Shown: positions 8,683 through 21,012, numbered from the stretch's first letter. The stretch: 64,000 bases of DNA from Affinundibacterium fentianense (GCF_018139545.1 NZ_JAGSPJ010000001.1:248001-312000); one strand, 5' to 3'. Notes: generated by a model from the sequence alone, not told the origin. A program made the numbers and translations.

Positions 8683-9111
8683 TTACAAGTTTTTGTTCAT
8701 GTGAATATGCTCAATACCTGCTTCGATAAACAGATCACCTTCACGAAGAAATCCTTCGCGCTGATAAAACGGTTCTGCTGAGATTTGTGCATTGAGTTGT
8801 ACTGTTTGCATACCGCGATGTTTCGCTTGCGCCATCAGTTGACGCAATATTTCAGCACCAACACCACAATTGCGTGCCGTGTTCAACACCGCCATACGAC
8901 CGATATGACCATCTGGTAGCAAACGTCCGGTGCCTATCGCTTTGCCTTGCGCGTCGTAGGCAACAGCGTGTAAACATTGCGCATCCATCACATCCCATTC
9001 GAGCGCTGCCGGAATTTTTTGTTCTTCAACAAAGACGGCGGTACGCACTGCTTGTGCATCAGTTTGCAATTCAGACCATTCGCCTAATTTTATTTGTATG
9101 TCGGGATTCAT
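8683..9111 (-). CDS. GNAT family N-acetyltransferase (ElaA/YitI-like)
   Basis: A 142-residue single-domain acetyltransferase. The acetyl-CoA site is seen in GRMAVLNTARNCGVGAEILR (about residues 75-95). It opens with the ElaA-like AVRTAVFVEEQKIPAALEWD and ends with FYQREGFLREGDLFIEAGIEH. The acceptor substrate is unknown. It stands alone in direction with its neighbours, with about 110 bp downstream to the MFS-acyltransferase gene and 45 bp upstream to the reductase gene, so it could be cotranscribed with the latter. Confidence 0.85.
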   Translation of the reverse strand: MNPDIQIKLGEWSELQTDAQAVRTAVFVEEQKIPAALEWDVMDAQCLHAVAYDAQGKAIGTGRLLPDGHIGRMAVLNTARNCGVGAEILRQLMAQAKHRGMQTVQLNAQISAEPFYQREGFLREGDLFIEAGIEHIHMNKNL

Positions 9112-9155
9112 TTATATTCTCACTTTTATCGTCTTCCATCTCATCCATATCGCAA

Positions 9156-10157
9156 TTATGGAATCAAGCGTACTAATTGTTTTCCGAGATTTTTACCTTT
9201 CAATAAACCGATAAATGCCTCTGGCGCTGCCGCTAGATTCGGAGCAATACTCTCTCTAAACTTCAATTTATTTTGCGCAACCAATATCCCTAATTCTCTC
9301 AAGCCTTGCGGCCATAAATCTAGGTGTTCAGAAATAATAAAACCTCGCAAGGTGACCCGCATACTGAGTAACATTCGCGCATTATGGATAGACATGTCGC
9401 CACCATCATAGCCTGCGATCATGCCACAAAGGGCAATCCTTGCAAACGGATTCACGCGCGCCAAACAAGCGTCAAAACTCGCACCGCCCACGTTTTCAAA
9501 AATCGCATCAATGCCATTTGGCGTTGCCGCTGCGAGCTGATCTTCTAGGTTTCCAACTTTGTAGTCGATACAAGCATCAAAGCCCAATTCATTGACCACG
9601 TACGCACATTTTTCTGCACCACCCGCGATCCCAACCGCGCGACAACCGCGTAATTTCGCTAATTGTCCGACCACGCTGCCGACCGCGCCACTGGCAGCGG
9701 AGACGACGATGGTTTCGCCCTCTTTTGCTTGCATAATTTGGGTCAGGCCATACCAAGCCGTCATGCCTGGCATACCTACTGCACCTAGATAGGCAGATAA
9801 GGGAATGTGGGTCGTATCGAGTTTGCGTAACAAGGTTCCATCAGAGACGCCCATTTCCGCCCAACCCATCATACCAATGACTTTGTCACCAATTTGAAAT
9901 TGTGGATTGTTACTAGCGACAATTTCACCTACCGTGCCACCGATCATGGTTTCATTTAAAGCTTGTGGTGCCGCATAGTTCTTCACATCATCCATGCGTA
10001 CCCGCATATAAGGATCGAGTGAGAGAAAATGATTGCGAATTAAGACTTGACCGTCTGCGATAGTCGGCACTGGCACTGTCTCCAGACGAAAATTTTCTGG
10101 TGTGACCTCGCCACTTGGGCGGGAGGCTAAAACGATGCGTTGGTACTGCGCATTCAT
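9156..10157 (-). CDS. curA: NADP-dependent oxidoreductase, CurA/leukotriene-B4-dehydrogenase type
   Basis: A zinc-independent medium-chain reductase of about 333 residues. Diagnostic segments are NHFLSLDPYMRVRM (about residue 50), GMPGMTAWYGL and the NADPH-binding VSAASGAVGSVVGQLAKL (about 155-172). The family (E. coli CurA, PTGR1) reduces activated C=C bonds of enones and enals, giving a role in detoxifying lipid aldehydes. The ATG at 10157 is chosen over an in-frame TTG two codons upstream. The specific substrate is not deducible, so the gene symbol is tentative. Confidence 0.85.
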   Translation of the reverse strand: MNAQYQRIVLASRPSGEVTPENFRLETVPVPTIADGQVLIRNHFLSLDPYMRVRMDDVKNYAAPQALNETMIGGTVGEIVASNNPQFQIGDKVIGMMGWAEMGVSDGTLLRKLDTTHIPLSAYLGAVGMPGMTAWYGLTQIMQAKEGETIVVSAASGAVGSVVGQLAKLRGCRAVGIAGGAEKCAYVVNELGFDACIDYKVGNLEDQLAAATPNGIDAIFENVGGASFDACLARVNPFARIALCGMIAGYDGGDMSIHNARMLLSMRVTLRGFIISEHLDLWPQGLRELGILVAQNKLKFRESIAPNLAAAPEAFIGLLKGKNLGKQLVRLIP

Positions 10158-10185
10158 ATTCAATTTTCCCTGTTAATTAGTTCTG

Positions 10186-10277
10186 TTTTTGTAGGGCGGG
10201 TGCAACCCGTGCCGCACGTAAATCGGTCTCGCTTACACTATGTTCTGGCGGCGCGGGTTGCACCCGCCCTACGAAAC
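10186..10277. repeat. extragenic palindrome with GTAGGGCGGGTGCAACCCG arms
   Basis: Arms at 10191-10215 and 10248-10272 are inverted copies (19 bp identical, then one mismatch, then GCCGC). Around them the flanks (GTTTTTG / CGAAAC) also partly pair. The central 32 bp is unrelated. This has the form of a REP-like or MITE-like extragenic repeat lying between two minus-strand genes. RNA from either strand would fold into a strong hairpin. Confidence 0.75.
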
Positions 10278-10293
10278 TATGAAACTCTCAAGC

Positions 10294-10782
10294 TCAATCA
10301 CTGCCGCCCATTTTCACTAGACCAGCTTTAGATTTCAGGCTACGTAAATACTTATACGTTCCCATCGCTTTCGCCACCAATTTATCACCGCTCCAAATTT
10401 CACCATCACAAAAACACATGGTCGTCGATTGATGAAAAGCGACACTGCACGCTTCAAGGCGTCCACCTACGACACCACCTGGTTGCAAGAACGTGGTTTT
10501 CATCTCGACAGTGACAACACCTTTTTGATCATCATGTAGAGAACGTCCAGCCATTGCCATCACCACATCAAGCAAGGTCATCAATACGCCACCATGCGTG
10601 ATTTGCCAACTATTCATGTGGTGATGATGTAGGTCTAAAAACAAATTGGCTTTACCGTCTTTCATCTCGCCCGAAACGATGCCGAGATAGTCGAGGAAAG
10701 GATTTTCAATTTGCGAAATCACACTAGAATTTTGGGTGGAACTTGGGGTGGACTTTATGGGGAAATCAGACATCTTATTCAT
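10294..10782 (-). CDS. PaaI-type hotdog thioesterase
   Basis: A hotdog-fold acyl-CoA thioesterase of about 162 residues. The family signature is ITHGGVLMTLLDVVMAMAGR near residue 75 and VTVEMKTTFLQPGGVVGGRLEA following it; HMNSWQ precedes the catalytic-loop histidine/glycine. It lies 2-30 bp downstream of a thiolase and is almost surely cotranscribed with it, so it probably hydrolyses acyl-CoA thioesters in the same pathway. The start is uncertain: GTG at 10809, ATG at 10782 and ATG at 10773 are all in frame and none has a clear ribosome-binding site. Confidence 0.85.
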   Translation of the reverse strand: MNKMSDFPIKSTPSSTQNSSVISQIENPFLDYLGIVSGEMKDGKANLFLDLHHHHMNSWQITHGGVLMTLLDVVMAMAGRSLHDDQKGVVTVEMKTTFLQPGGVVGGRLEACSVAFHQSTTMCFCDGEIWSGDKLVAKAMGTYKYLRSLKSKAGLVKMGGSD

Positions 10783-10811
10783 CACTAAAAATGGGGCTAT
10801 GCCAATCACGT

Positions 10812-11990
10812 TTATAAAACTTCAAACAATCCAGCAGCGCCCTGCCCGCCGCCTATGCACATGGTGACGACTACATATTTAACGCCGCGACGTTTGCCTT
10901 CTAACAAAGCGTGTCCAGTGAGACGTGCACCAGAAACACCATAAGGGTGACCAACGGCAATTGCGCCACCATTCACATTTAATCTATCCATAGGAATACC
11001 TAGTTTGTCGGCGCAGTACAATACTTGCACAGCGAACGCTTCATTCAGTTCCCACAAACCGATATCATCAATGCTTAAGCCTGCACGTTTCAGCAATTTA
11101 GGAATCGCAAATACTGGTCCGATACCCATCTCGTCTGGCTCACAACCTGCAACGGCAAAACCACGAAACACACCTAATGGCTGTAAGCCTTTACGTTCGG
11201 CGACCCGAGCATTCATGACGATAGTCATCGCTGCGCCATCTGAAAATTGGCTGGCATTGCCTGCTGTAATAACACCGTCGGGCAATGCCGTTCTGATTTT
11301 CGATACTGCTTCCAATGTAGTGCCTGCGCGTATGCCTTCATCCGCATTAATAGTCACTTCACGCACCTGATGTTCGCCCGTGTCTTTGTCGGTCACGCGC
11401 ATCATGGTCGTTACAGGAATAATCTCAGCATCAAATAGCCCTGCCGCCAAAGCAGCACTCGCACGTTGTTGACTGCGCACGCCGTATTCATCTTGCCGTT
11501 GACGTGAAATTTGATAACGCTTCGCAACGATTTCAGCGGTTTCTAGCATAGGCATATATACCTGAGGCATATGCTGTACTAACCAAGGATCACTCAGCAT
11601 GTGCTGATTCATCTCGTTTTGCACACATGAAATCGATTCGACACCACCTGCACCGACAATATCTAGCTCGCCAGAAATCACGCGTTGCGCCGCTAATGCG
11701 ATGGATTGCAAACCAGATGAACAATAACGATTGATCGTCATGCCCGGCACTGTCACTGGGCAGCCCGCACGCAAGGCGATTTGACGTGCGATATTGCGGC
11801 CATTAGCTCCTTCGGGAAAGGCACAACCGACCATCACATCATCTAGCTCGGCTGGTTCTAATTGAGCGCGACGCAACACAGCTGCTAAGGTAGGCGCTGC
11901 CATGCTGGCACTATGTGTCATGTTAAATGCGCCCTTCCATGATTTGGCTAAACCAGTACGTGCGGTCGCGACGATCACTGCGTCTGTCAT
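10812..11990 (-). CDS. acetyl-CoA C-acyltransferase (thiolase)
   Basis: A 392-residue thiolase II-type enzyme. Active-site elements are all present: the acylated cysteine in [16 protein letters not shown] (about residue 90), NEAFAVQ, the [10 protein letters not shown] histidine (about 350) and the second cysteine in [13 protein letters not shown] (about 380). It works in beta-oxidation (FadA-like) or in condensing acetyl-CoA. Because the PHA locus in this window has no phaA, this enzyme is one candidate for supplying acetoacetyl-CoA, but sequence alone does not separate the two roles. A GGAGA ribosome-binding site sits five bases before the ATG. Confidence 0.92.
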   Translation of the reverse strand: MTDAVIVATARTGLAKSWKGAFNMTHSASMAAPTLAAVLRRAQLEPAELDDVMVGCAFPEGANGRNIARQIALRAGCPVTVPGMTINRYCSSGLQSIALAAQRVISGELDIVGAGGVESISCVQNEMNQHMLSDPWLVQHMPQVYMPMLETAEIVAKRYQISRQRQDEYGVRSQQRASAALAAGLFDAEIIPVTTMMRVTDKDTGEHQVREVTINADEGIRAGTTLEAVSKIRTALPDGVITAGNASQFSDGAAMTIVMNARVAERKGLQPLGVFRGFAVAGCEPDEMGIGPVFAIPKLLKRAGLSIDDIGLWELNEAFAVQVLYCADKLGIPMDRLNVNGGAIAVGHPYGVSGARLTGHALLEGKRRGVKYVVVTMCIGGGQGAAGLFEVL

Positions 11991-12068
11991 ATTGTCTCCG
12001 TATTTCTTTATGTGTGAATGCGTTTATACGTGTATGTGTGCGTGTGCGAGTCGAGGTGAAGTATTGAA

Positions 12069-12992
12069 TCAATATTCTGCAGACAAGGATACTTGCGTGC
12101 CGCTTACCCTCAAGCGCGCGTGCGAACCTTGCATTAAGCTAGCTTTGTCGTCGCAATGACCAAAAGGGAGCCCAGTGATGACGGGCGTGGCGATTGTCGA
12201 ACGCAAAAATTTCAACATCGCTGCAAAGTCATAGCCATTGTCTTGTGGTGCTAAGCGATAAGCGGAAAAATTCCCTAAGACGATCGCCTTTTGTTTTTTC
12301 AATATGCCAGCCATGTGAAGTTGCAGCAGCATACGTTCAACACGATAAGGATGTTCAGCGATATCTTCAACAAACAAGATACCTCCTTCGATCTGTGGGA
12401 AATACTCGGTACCTAGTAAATGACAAATCATTGCCAAGTTACCGCCCCATAGGGTTCCTTCCAGCTCAAGATCATGTGCAAAGCTGTGATCTGATTCAAA
12501 TTCGAGCTGGGTTTTCCGTTCACGCAAAGCGCTTAAAAACTGATCTTGTGTAAATGGGCTTAATACTTCACGAGTAAAATCATTGCACAACATCGGACCG
12601 CATAAACTAGCCGTGCCGGTCTTTGCTAACATCGCTAATTGCAAAGCATTGAAGTCACTGTAACCGACCAGCCATTTGCCACTATTGGCAATTTTTTGTA
12701 AATCGATATCAGGCAATATGCGCGACAAGCCATAACTGCCGCGTATTCCCATCACGATATCCACTTCGTCATTGTCTATAGCTGCATGTAGTTGCGCCAA
12801 ACGTTGTTGGTCAGTCGCGCCAAATCGTTCAAAACGATTTGCATGTTGGTAGTAATTGATGACTTTAAATCCGGCATTCTCTAGAGACTGCAAACCAGCG
12901 TCTAAATTGGTCTCATCTAAAGCAGCGCCACTAGGTGCAACAATGGCGATACAAGGATGCGTTGGTAGCGTTTTGGGAAAGGAAATTGGCAT
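12069..12992 (-). CDS. ldcA: LD-carboxypeptidase (muramoyltetrapeptide carboxypeptidase)
   Basis: A 307-residue S66-family peptidase that trims D-Ala from murein tetrapeptides during cell-wall recycling. The nucleophile serine lies in WLVGYSDFNALQLAM (about residue 110), the glutamate in ILFVEDIAEHPYRVERML (about 210) and the histidine in GLPFGHCDDKASL (about 280). AIVAPSG near the N-terminus is typical. No signal peptide is present, which agrees with a cytoplasmic recycling enzyme. It lies about 80 bp downstream of the thiolase start region and 43 bp from tadA. Confidence 0.9.
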   Translation of the reverse strand: MPISFPKTLPTHPCIAIVAPSGAALDETNLDAGLQSLENAGFKVINYYQHANRFERFGATDQQRLAQLHAAIDNDEVDIVMGIRGSYGLSRILPDIDLQKIANSGKWLVGYSDFNALQLAMLAKTGTASLCGPMLCNDFTREVLSPFTQDQFLSALRERKTQLEFESDHSFAHDLELEGTLWGGNLAMICHLLGTEYFPQIEGGILFVEDIAEHPYRVERMLLQLHMAGILKKQKAIVLGNFSAYRLAPQDNGYDFAAMLKFLRSTIATPVITGLPFGHCDDKASLMQGSHARLRVSGTQVSLSAEY

Positions 12993-13035
12993 CGCTAAAA
13001 ACTCGTCTTGAATAATCAGCGATCGATAGCGGCTA

Positions 13036-14014
<979 letters not shown>

Positions 14015-14085
14015 GTATTGCCTGTGAATATAAGGTCAAACAGAACGTCATAGTCACGTTATGTCGACAGCTAATAAAAAATTAT

Positions 14086-14721
14086 TTAAGGAATCTGCAG
14101 CAATTTATGTGTTTGCAAACTCAATTTCCATTTTGGATGCGCTTTGCAATAATCGATGGCTTTATGCAGATTGTCCTGCAATAAAGGCCCATCCATTGCT
14201 TGCAAATAATGATGGGTGAAATCGAGCGCCTCGTACGCCTTTAAATCCTGTCCCAACTGCGGAATCACGACCTTCAGCTCATCGCCTTTGCGCACCACAA
14301 GTTGCGAACCCATTTTCGGGCTGACACAAATCCAATCCACGCCAGTCGGCACTTCTATCGTGCCGTTGGTTTCTATCGCAATTTCAAAGCCCACATCGTG
14401 CATCGCATCGATTAAAGCTTCATCGAGTTGCAGTAATGGTTCGCCGCCGGTAAAAACCACAAACTTACTTGCCTCGTGCGTCTCTGGCCATAAAGCATTA
14501 ATTCGAGCGGCAACAGCTTGTGGCGTCTTAAACTTGCCACCGCCATCGCCATCCGTTCCAACGAAATCGGTATCGCAAAATTGGCATACTGCCGAGTTAC
14601 GGTCTTCTTCACGCCCGGTCCACAAATTACAGCCAGCAAAACGACAAAACACAGCGGGACGCCCAGCATGGGTACCCTCGCCCTGTAAAGTATAAAAAAT
14701 TTCTTTAATGCTGTAGCTCAA
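14086..14721 (-). CDS. queE: 7-carboxy-7-deazaguanine synthase
   Basis: A 211-residue radical SAM enzyme making CDG from the QueD product. The cluster cysteines follow the proteobacterial QueE variant with a long insertion: the first at CRFAGCNLW (about residue 27) and the last two in AVCQFCDTDF (about 47-50). FTGGEPLLQLD is the GGEP SAM-binding motif. It is six bases downstream of the guaA stop on the same strand, so it may be cotranscribed with guaA. Confidence 0.93.
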   Translation of the reverse strand: MSYSIKEIFYTLQGEGTHAGRPAVFCRFAGCNLWTGREEDRNSAVCQFCDTDFVGTDGDGGGKFKTPQAVAARINALWPETHEASKFVVFTGGEPLLQLDEALIDAMHDVGFEIAIETNGTIEVPTGVDWICVSPKMGSQLVVRKGDELKVVIPQLGQDLKAYEALDFTHHYLQAMDGPLLQDNLHKAIDYCKAHPKWKLSLQTHKLLQIP

Positions 14722-14727
14722 AAGAAA

Positions 14728-16320
14728 TTACTCCCACTCGATTGTCGCCGGTGGTTTTCCGGAAATATCGTAGACAACACGATTAATTCCACGCACTTCA
14801 TTGATAATGCGATTGGAAACTTTACCCAACAATTCATGTGGCAAATGTGCCCAATGCGCGGTCATGAAGTCTTGTGTTTGAACAGCACGCAAAGCCACCA
14901 CATATTCATAAGTACGACCATCACCCATCACGCCAACCGATTTGACAGGTAAGAACACAGCAAATGCTTGGCTAGTCGCGTCATACCAAGTTTGTGGTTT
15001 TTCTGCGTTCGGATCAACGTAAGTATTACGTAATTCTTCGATAAAAATCGCGTCAGCACGGCGCAATAAATCGGCGAAATCTTTTTTGACTTCACCCAAA
15101 ATACGCACGCCCAAACCTGGGCCTGGGAATGGGTGACGATACACCATGCTATGTGGCAAACCTAAAGCCACACCCAATTTACGCACTTCATCTTTGAACA
15201 ATTCTCGCAGTGGTTCTAATAATTTCAGATTCAAAGTATCTGGCAACCCACCGACATTGTGATGGCTCTTAATTGTATGTGAGCCTTTTTTGCCTTTGCC
15301 TGCGCTTTCAATCACGTCAGGATAAATCGTGCCTTGCGCCAGCCATTTTGCGTTCTTAAGTTTGCCAGATTCTGCTTGGAATACTTCGACAAATTCACGC
15401 CCGATGATTTTGCGCTTGGCTTCTGGATCAGTAACGCCCGCCAAATGCCCCATGAACTGTTCTGTGGCATCGACATGAATCACCTTCACACCTAGATTGT
15501 TCGCGAACATTTCCATGACCATCTTGCCTTCATCGAGGCGCAACAGACCGTGATCGACAAAGACGCAAGTCAATTTGTCGCCAATAGCGCGATGGATCAA
15601 TGCCGCCGCGACGCTACTATCGACACCACCGGATAAACCGAGAATCACTTCATCGTCGCCAACTTGGGCGCGAATCGACGCTACTGCTTCAGAGATGTAA
15701 TCTGGCATATTCCAGTCAGACTTGCAGCCACAGATATCATGCACAAAGCGACCAATAATCGCTTCACCTTGAATCGTGTGCGTAACTTCTGGATGGAATT
15801 GCACCGCATAAAAACGACGATCTTCATCCGCCATTGCCGCGATTGGGCAATTGTCGGTCGATGCCATCAACTTAAAGCCGGCTGGCATTTCATTCACTTT
15901 ATCACCGTGGCTCATCCATACCTTGAGCATGCCGTGACCTTCTGGTGTCACGAAATCGTTGATGCCTTCTAATAATTTGGTATGACTGCGCGCACGCACT
16001 TCAGCGTAACCAAATTCACGTACCTTACCATTTTCAACTTTGCCACCAAGCTGCTCAGCCATGGTTTGCATACCATAGCAAATTCCCAAAACTGGCACGC
16101 CAGCATCATATACAGCCAACGGTGCACGTGGGGTATCGCCTTCAGTCACACTACTTGGGCCGCCAGACAAAATAATCCCAGCTGCGCCATAGTTGCGAAT
16201 GAATTCATCGCTGACATCGTAAGGATAAACTTCAGAAAATACGCCAGCATCACGAACACGGCGAGCGATCAATTGGGTAACTTGGGAACCGAAGTCGAGG
16301 ATAAGGATTTTTGAATGCAT
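14728..16320 (-). CDS. guaA: GMP synthase (glutamine-hydrolysing)
   Basis: A 530-residue enzyme that aminates XMP to GMP. The class I glutaminase domain has nucleophile Cys in [17 protein letters not shown] (about residue 83) and the His-Glu pair in [10 protein letters not shown] (about 175). The ATP pyrophosphatase P-loop is [13 protein letters not shown] (about 230), and the dimerisation domain ends in [11 protein letters not shown]. It is the last step of the pathway begun by guaB upstream on the same strand, with a GGDEF-like gene between them. Confidence 0.95.
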   Translation of the reverse strand: MHSKILILDFGSQVTQLIARRVRDAGVFSEVYPYDVSDEFIRNYGAAGIILSGGPSSVTEGDTPRAPLAVYDAGVPVLGICYGMQTMAEQLGGKVENGKVREFGYAEVRARSHTKLLEGINDFVTPEGHGMLKVWMSHGDKVNEMPAGFKLMASTDNCPIAAMADEDRRFYAVQFHPEVTHTIQGEAIIGRFVHDICGCKSDWNMPDYISEAVASIRAQVGDDEVILGLSGGVDSSVAAALIHRAIGDKLTCVFVDHGLLRLDEGKMVMEMFANNLGVKVIHVDATEQFMGHLAGVTDPEAKRKIIGREFVEVFQAESGKLKNAKWLAQGTIYPDVIESAGKGKKGSHTIKSHHNVGGLPDTLNLKLLEPLRELFKDEVRKLGVALGLPHSMVYRHPFPGPGLGVRILGEVKKDFADLLRRADAIFIEELRNTYVDPNAEKPQTWYDATSQAFAVFLPVKSVGVMGDGRTYEYVVALRAVQTQDFMTAHWAHLPHELLGKVSNRIINEVRGINRVVYDISGKPPATIEWE

Positions 16321-16406
16321 AATTCGAGTCTAATCATTAATGATCGTTAAAATTCAGGGCTTTACAGTTAAGAATGGCGAAACAATAAAATTATTTACAC
16401 CTTACT

Positions 16407-17456
16407 TTAGAGGCTAATATCAGGCTGTTCCGGTTTTGCCTGAACAATATGATTGCCATTCAATTTTCGTGCAGTCAGCAAGGCTTTTTCCGCGTGGGCA
16501 ACCAAGGCTTCAGGAACCACGTTTGGAAATACACTACTCGAAGCAATACCGACGCTTATCGAAATTTCCAAAGTATCCTGTTCGACAGTCTCAGATCGCG
16601 ATACGATAGCTAGTCTGATGCGCTCTGCAACAGCCGAAGCGACGAGATTTGATGCGCCAGGCAGCACGATGAGGAAGGCATCACTCTCGAATCGTCCCAA
16701 AGCATCAAATGGACGAATACAGGATCGCATACGACTAGCTACTTTGAGTAAAAATGCATCGCCGACACTGCCACCAAATCGCTCTTTTATTACTTGGTAT
16801 TGATTGATGCTGATATAAAGCAATGATAAGGGTTTCTCCGCTTTATGACATCGCTCCAACTCAAGTCCTAAAGAACGCGCTATTGCGGCCCGATTCCACA
16901 TTCCTAATACGGGATCAAGTAAGGCATCACGTTTTAGATTGCGAACTTGCCTGACCAACTCACTGTACTGTGCCTTGATCGCATTCATTACTATCTCTCG
17001 TTCGACCATGACCGCCAAGTCTGCCAATAAGAGCCGAGACACATCATCAAAATCTCTTTCGAGATAATCGATCAAGTAGATATTTCCAATGCACTGATTT
17101 GCGCTATCAAAAATTGGATGCTGGGCGCAAAAAACAATATGGGGTTCCCCTTTAACAGAGGGATGAGTCGCCAAATCATTTTCAAAATTCAAATTCGTAA
17201 AAACACGAATTTCGTCACTAAACCCCAATGACTCGCAAAACCCAGCCTCCATAACAACCATCGATTGTTCACTTCGATCAAAACGTTCGCGTAAATTGCC
17301 AAAACTCACAATGCAATTTGCGACGTCAAATAATCGAACTCCTAATCGTTCAAAACGAGCTATTTTTGCTTCGAATTTTTCTGTATCAACACGTACCGAT
17401 ACGGAACCATCCGAAAACAAATCCATACGACTGGCACCTTCTAGTGGTGTTGCCAT
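16407..17456 (-). CDS. GAF plus degenerate GGDEF domain protein
   Basis: A 349-residue cytoplasmic protein with an N-terminal GAF-like sensor (about residues 25-155) and a C-terminal GGDEF-fold domain (about 180-345, LLDPVLGMWNRAAIARSL to EISISVGIASS). The GGDEF signature reads ESDAF (257-261), and the usual DxDxFK metal site reads SINQYQ (216-221). Both metal ligands and the signature are therefore lost and it should not make cyclic di-GMP. The fold may instead bind GTP or another ligand. A GGAG ribosome-binding site precedes the ATG. It sits between guaB and guaA, in the pathway that makes GTP. Confidence 0.85.
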   Translation of the reverse strand: MATPLEGASRMDLFSDGSVSVRVDTEKFEAKIARFERLGVRLFDVANCIVSFGNLRERFDRSEQSMVVMEAGFCESLGFSDEIRVFTNLNFENDLATHPSVKGEPHIVFCAQHPIFDSANQCIGNIYLIDYLERDFDDVSRLLLADLAVMVEREIVMNAIKAQYSELVRQVRNLKRDALLDPVLGMWNRAAIARSLGLELERCHKAEKPLSLLYISINQYQVIKERFGGSVGDAFLLKVASRMRSCIRPFDALGRFESDAFLIVLPGASNLVASAVAERIRLAIVSRSETVEQDTLEISISVGIASSSVFPNVVPEALVAHAEKALLTARKLNGNHIVQAKPEQPDISL

Positions 17457-17510
17457 CCATTGCTCCGTTTTGAAAAGTTGTTGCGTACTTCAACTAAAAG
17501 AAGCTCATCC

Positions 17511-19026
<1,516 letters not shown>

Positions 19027-19106
19027 GTTCCATGTAAAACTGCACCTAAATTATTCAAAAATAATTCAATAAAAAATGTAATTTCAGAAACCAAACTGAG
19101 TAAATC

Positions 19107-19604
19107 ATGCAAAAAAGTCGCTCCATTTTGATATCTAGCTTCGCCCTATCCATCCTTGTTTCACAATCGGTGTTAGGTCAATACGTTTGGTTAAACGAGA
19201 AAGGCGTCAAGCAATATTCGGATTCACCTCCACCTAAAAGTGTTCCTCGAGAAAAAATCATCAAGAGTCCGGGTAATGCACCAAAAGCTACCGAAGTTGC
19301 TACAGTGTCTGAGAGGAATGAATCAAATAAACTTGAAAAGCCTGCAACGATCGCAAGCAAAAATGAAGATTTCAACAAACGTAAAGTAGCCCGCGAAGAG
19401 GCTGAGAAAAAGGCAGAATCAGATAAGCAACAAGCGGAAGATAAGGAAAAAAATTGCACCCGCGCAAAGGCTTACAAGCAATCTTTGGACGAGGGGCAAC
19501 TGCTGATGACGCGAGACAAAAACGGTGAACGAACCGTTTTAGACGAATCTCAGAGAACAAAGGAAATGGCAGACGTAAAACGCGTGCTGGCAGAGTGTAA
19601 ATAA
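19107..19604 (+). CDS. DUF4124 domain secreted protein
   Basis: A 165-residue protein with a signal peptide (cleavage probably after VLG) followed directly by the DUF4124 motif YVWLNEKGVKQYSDSPPPK. The rest is a Lys/Glu-rich helix (about residues 60-125) with one cysteine at NCTRAKAYK and one at the C-terminal AECK that could pair in the periplasm. DUF4124 proteins are common in betaproteobacteria and of unknown function. It converges with rnfH with only a 10-bp gap and no visible terminator. Confidence 0.8.
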   Translation: MQKSRSILISSFALSILVSQSVLGQYVWLNEKGVKQYSDSPPPKSVPREKIIKSPGNAPKATEVATVSERNESNKLEKPATIASKNEDFNKRKVAREEAEKKAESDKQQAEDKEKNCTRAKAYKQSLDEGQLLMTRDKNGERTVLDESQRTKEMADVKRVLAECK

Positions 19605-19614
19605 CGAAGCGCCC

Positions 19615-19923
19615 CTACATTTTGCCTGATTTATGTTCGCGCTTAGCTCGATGCCGACGTGCACTCATCGGGTCCGCTATGAGTGCGGCACACAACTCTA
19701 GGCGGTCACCGTCACGCAAGCAGTAGGCTTCCGTCTTTTTTTTGCCAAATACAGCCCAAACTGCATTGCGCTTCAATTGAATGTCGATTTCAGCAGCCAT
19801 TTCGACTGGAAGTTTGGCTATGAATTGTTCAATAGAACAAGTTGGCGAGACATGGAATTCAATAAGAGTCGGTTTGCCAGCATGAGGGCAATAACATAAC
19901 TGAACGTGAATCAATGCGCTCAT
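19615..19923 (-). CDS. rnfH: RnfH family ubiquitin-like protein
   Basis: A 102-residue beta-grasp protein of the RnfH/UPF0125 family (HVQLCYCPHAGKPTLIEFHV; RDGDRLELCAALIADP). The C-terminus is basic (ARRHRAKREHKSGKM). Its role is unclear; the usual partner is ratA, as here, where the two genes overlap by four bases. No Rnf electron-transport genes are present in the window, so the family name should not be read as a function. Confidence 0.88.
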   Translation of the reverse strand: MSALIHVQLCYCPHAGKPTLIEFHVSPTCSIEQFIAKLPVEMAAEIDIQLKRNAVWAVFGKKKTEAYCLRDGDRLELCAALIADPMSARRHRAKREHKSGKM

Positions 19924-20360
19924 GGTTTTTGACCATAGACATGATCAGCACGCGAGCAAAATGCATCAACGAAGCTGTTTGTGATTTTCCCAAAAACTGG
20001 ACCAATTAAATGTTCAAGTAATTTACTTGAAAACTCATAACGCAAATGAAATTCGATCTTGCAGGCGTCTGAACGTAAAGACGTGAATGTCCATACCCCA
20101 TGTAACTGCTTGAAGGGACCGTCAACCAAAGTCATTTCCATTGTGTGCGGTGGCTTATTTAAGTTTTGCGTCGTAAAACTTTGTTTAATGCCATGGTAAT
20201 TGATGGATAATGTAGCTTTTAAAGTTTGCTCCGATCGTTCTGCGACATGCACGCCTCCGCACCAAGGTAAAAAAAGTGGGTAGTCTTCAACCTTTTCAAC
20301 AAGCGCAAACATTTGTTCAACACTATAGTGAACGAGAACATTTTTTTGAACAACTGCCAT
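19920..20360 (-). CDS. ratA: RatA/Coq10-type START-like protein
   Basis: A 146-residue polyketide-cyclase/START-fold protein. The family segments are VVQKNVLVHYSVEQMFALV at the start, YPLFLPWCGGVHV (about residue 30) and GPVFGKITNSFVDAFCSRA near the end. The family includes mitochondrial Coq10 (ubiquinone binding) and E. coli RatA, reported to interfere with ribosome subunit joining. Both functions remain possible here. It is divergent from smpB across a 120-bp gap, as in many proteobacteria. Confidence 0.88.
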   Translation of the reverse strand: MAVVQKNVLVHYSVEQMFALVEKVEDYPLFLPWCGGVHVAERSEQTLKATLSINYHGIKQSFTTQNLNKPPHTMEMTLVDGPFKQLHGVWTFTSLRSDACKIEFHLRYEFSSKLLEHLIGPVFGKITNSFVDAFCSRADHVYGQKP

Positions 20361-20480
20361 TATTTCAAGTCATTTGATATGATCACAACCTCGATTTTAA
20401 CTGAAACACCGACTTGTTCCGCAATTAATCAAAAATTTGCGTCTTTCCTCAGCAAGTCATTACACAAATAAAAGTACAGC

Positions 20481-20930
20481 ATGAGTATCGCCGACAATAA
20501 AAAAGCCTTTCATGATTTTTTCATCGAAGACCAATATGAAGCAGGGATCGTTTTACAAGGCTGGGAGGTAAAGGCTATTCGTGCTGGACGCGTTCAGTTA
20601 AAAGAGGCGTATGTCATCATCAAGAATGGCGAGATCTTTCTATTTGGTGCGCACATCGGCGCTTTACCGACAGCATCAACGCACATTCACCCAGACTCAG
20701 TACGCACCAGAAAATTACTCCTGAACGCAGAAGAAATTAAGAAATTAATTGGGAAAGTGGAACGTTCTGGCTACACGATGGTGCCACTCAACATGCACTA
20801 TTTGAATGGCCGTATAAAATGTCAAATCGGGCTCGCAAAAGGCAAGAAACAACACGACAAACGCGAAACAGAGAAGGAACGTGATTGGCACCGAGAGCAA
20901 CAAAAAATAATGAAACAACATCGACGATAA
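20481..20930 (+). CDS. smpB: SsrA-binding protein
   Basis: A 149-residue partner of tmRNA in rescuing stalled ribosomes. Typical segments are [20 protein letters not shown] at the start, [19 protein letters not shown] (about 27-45) and the C-terminal basic tail from [16 protein letters not shown] onward, which enters the ribosomal mRNA channel. The ssrA gene itself is not in the window. Confidence 0.95.
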   Translation: MSIADNKKAFHDFFIEDQYEAGIVLQGWEVKAIRAGRVQLKEAYVIIKNGEIFLFGAHIGALPTASTHIHPDSVRTRKLLLNAEEIKKLIGKVERSGYTMVPLNMHYLNGRIKCQIGLAKGKKQHDKRETEKERDWHREQQKIMKQHRR

Positions 20931-21012
20931 GTGGCGGACGATGATTTTCTCGCCCCGCCCGCCCGCGCGCGTTAGGCGGATCGCTTGTGAATCGCAAATG
21001 TTGTGACCGGAA

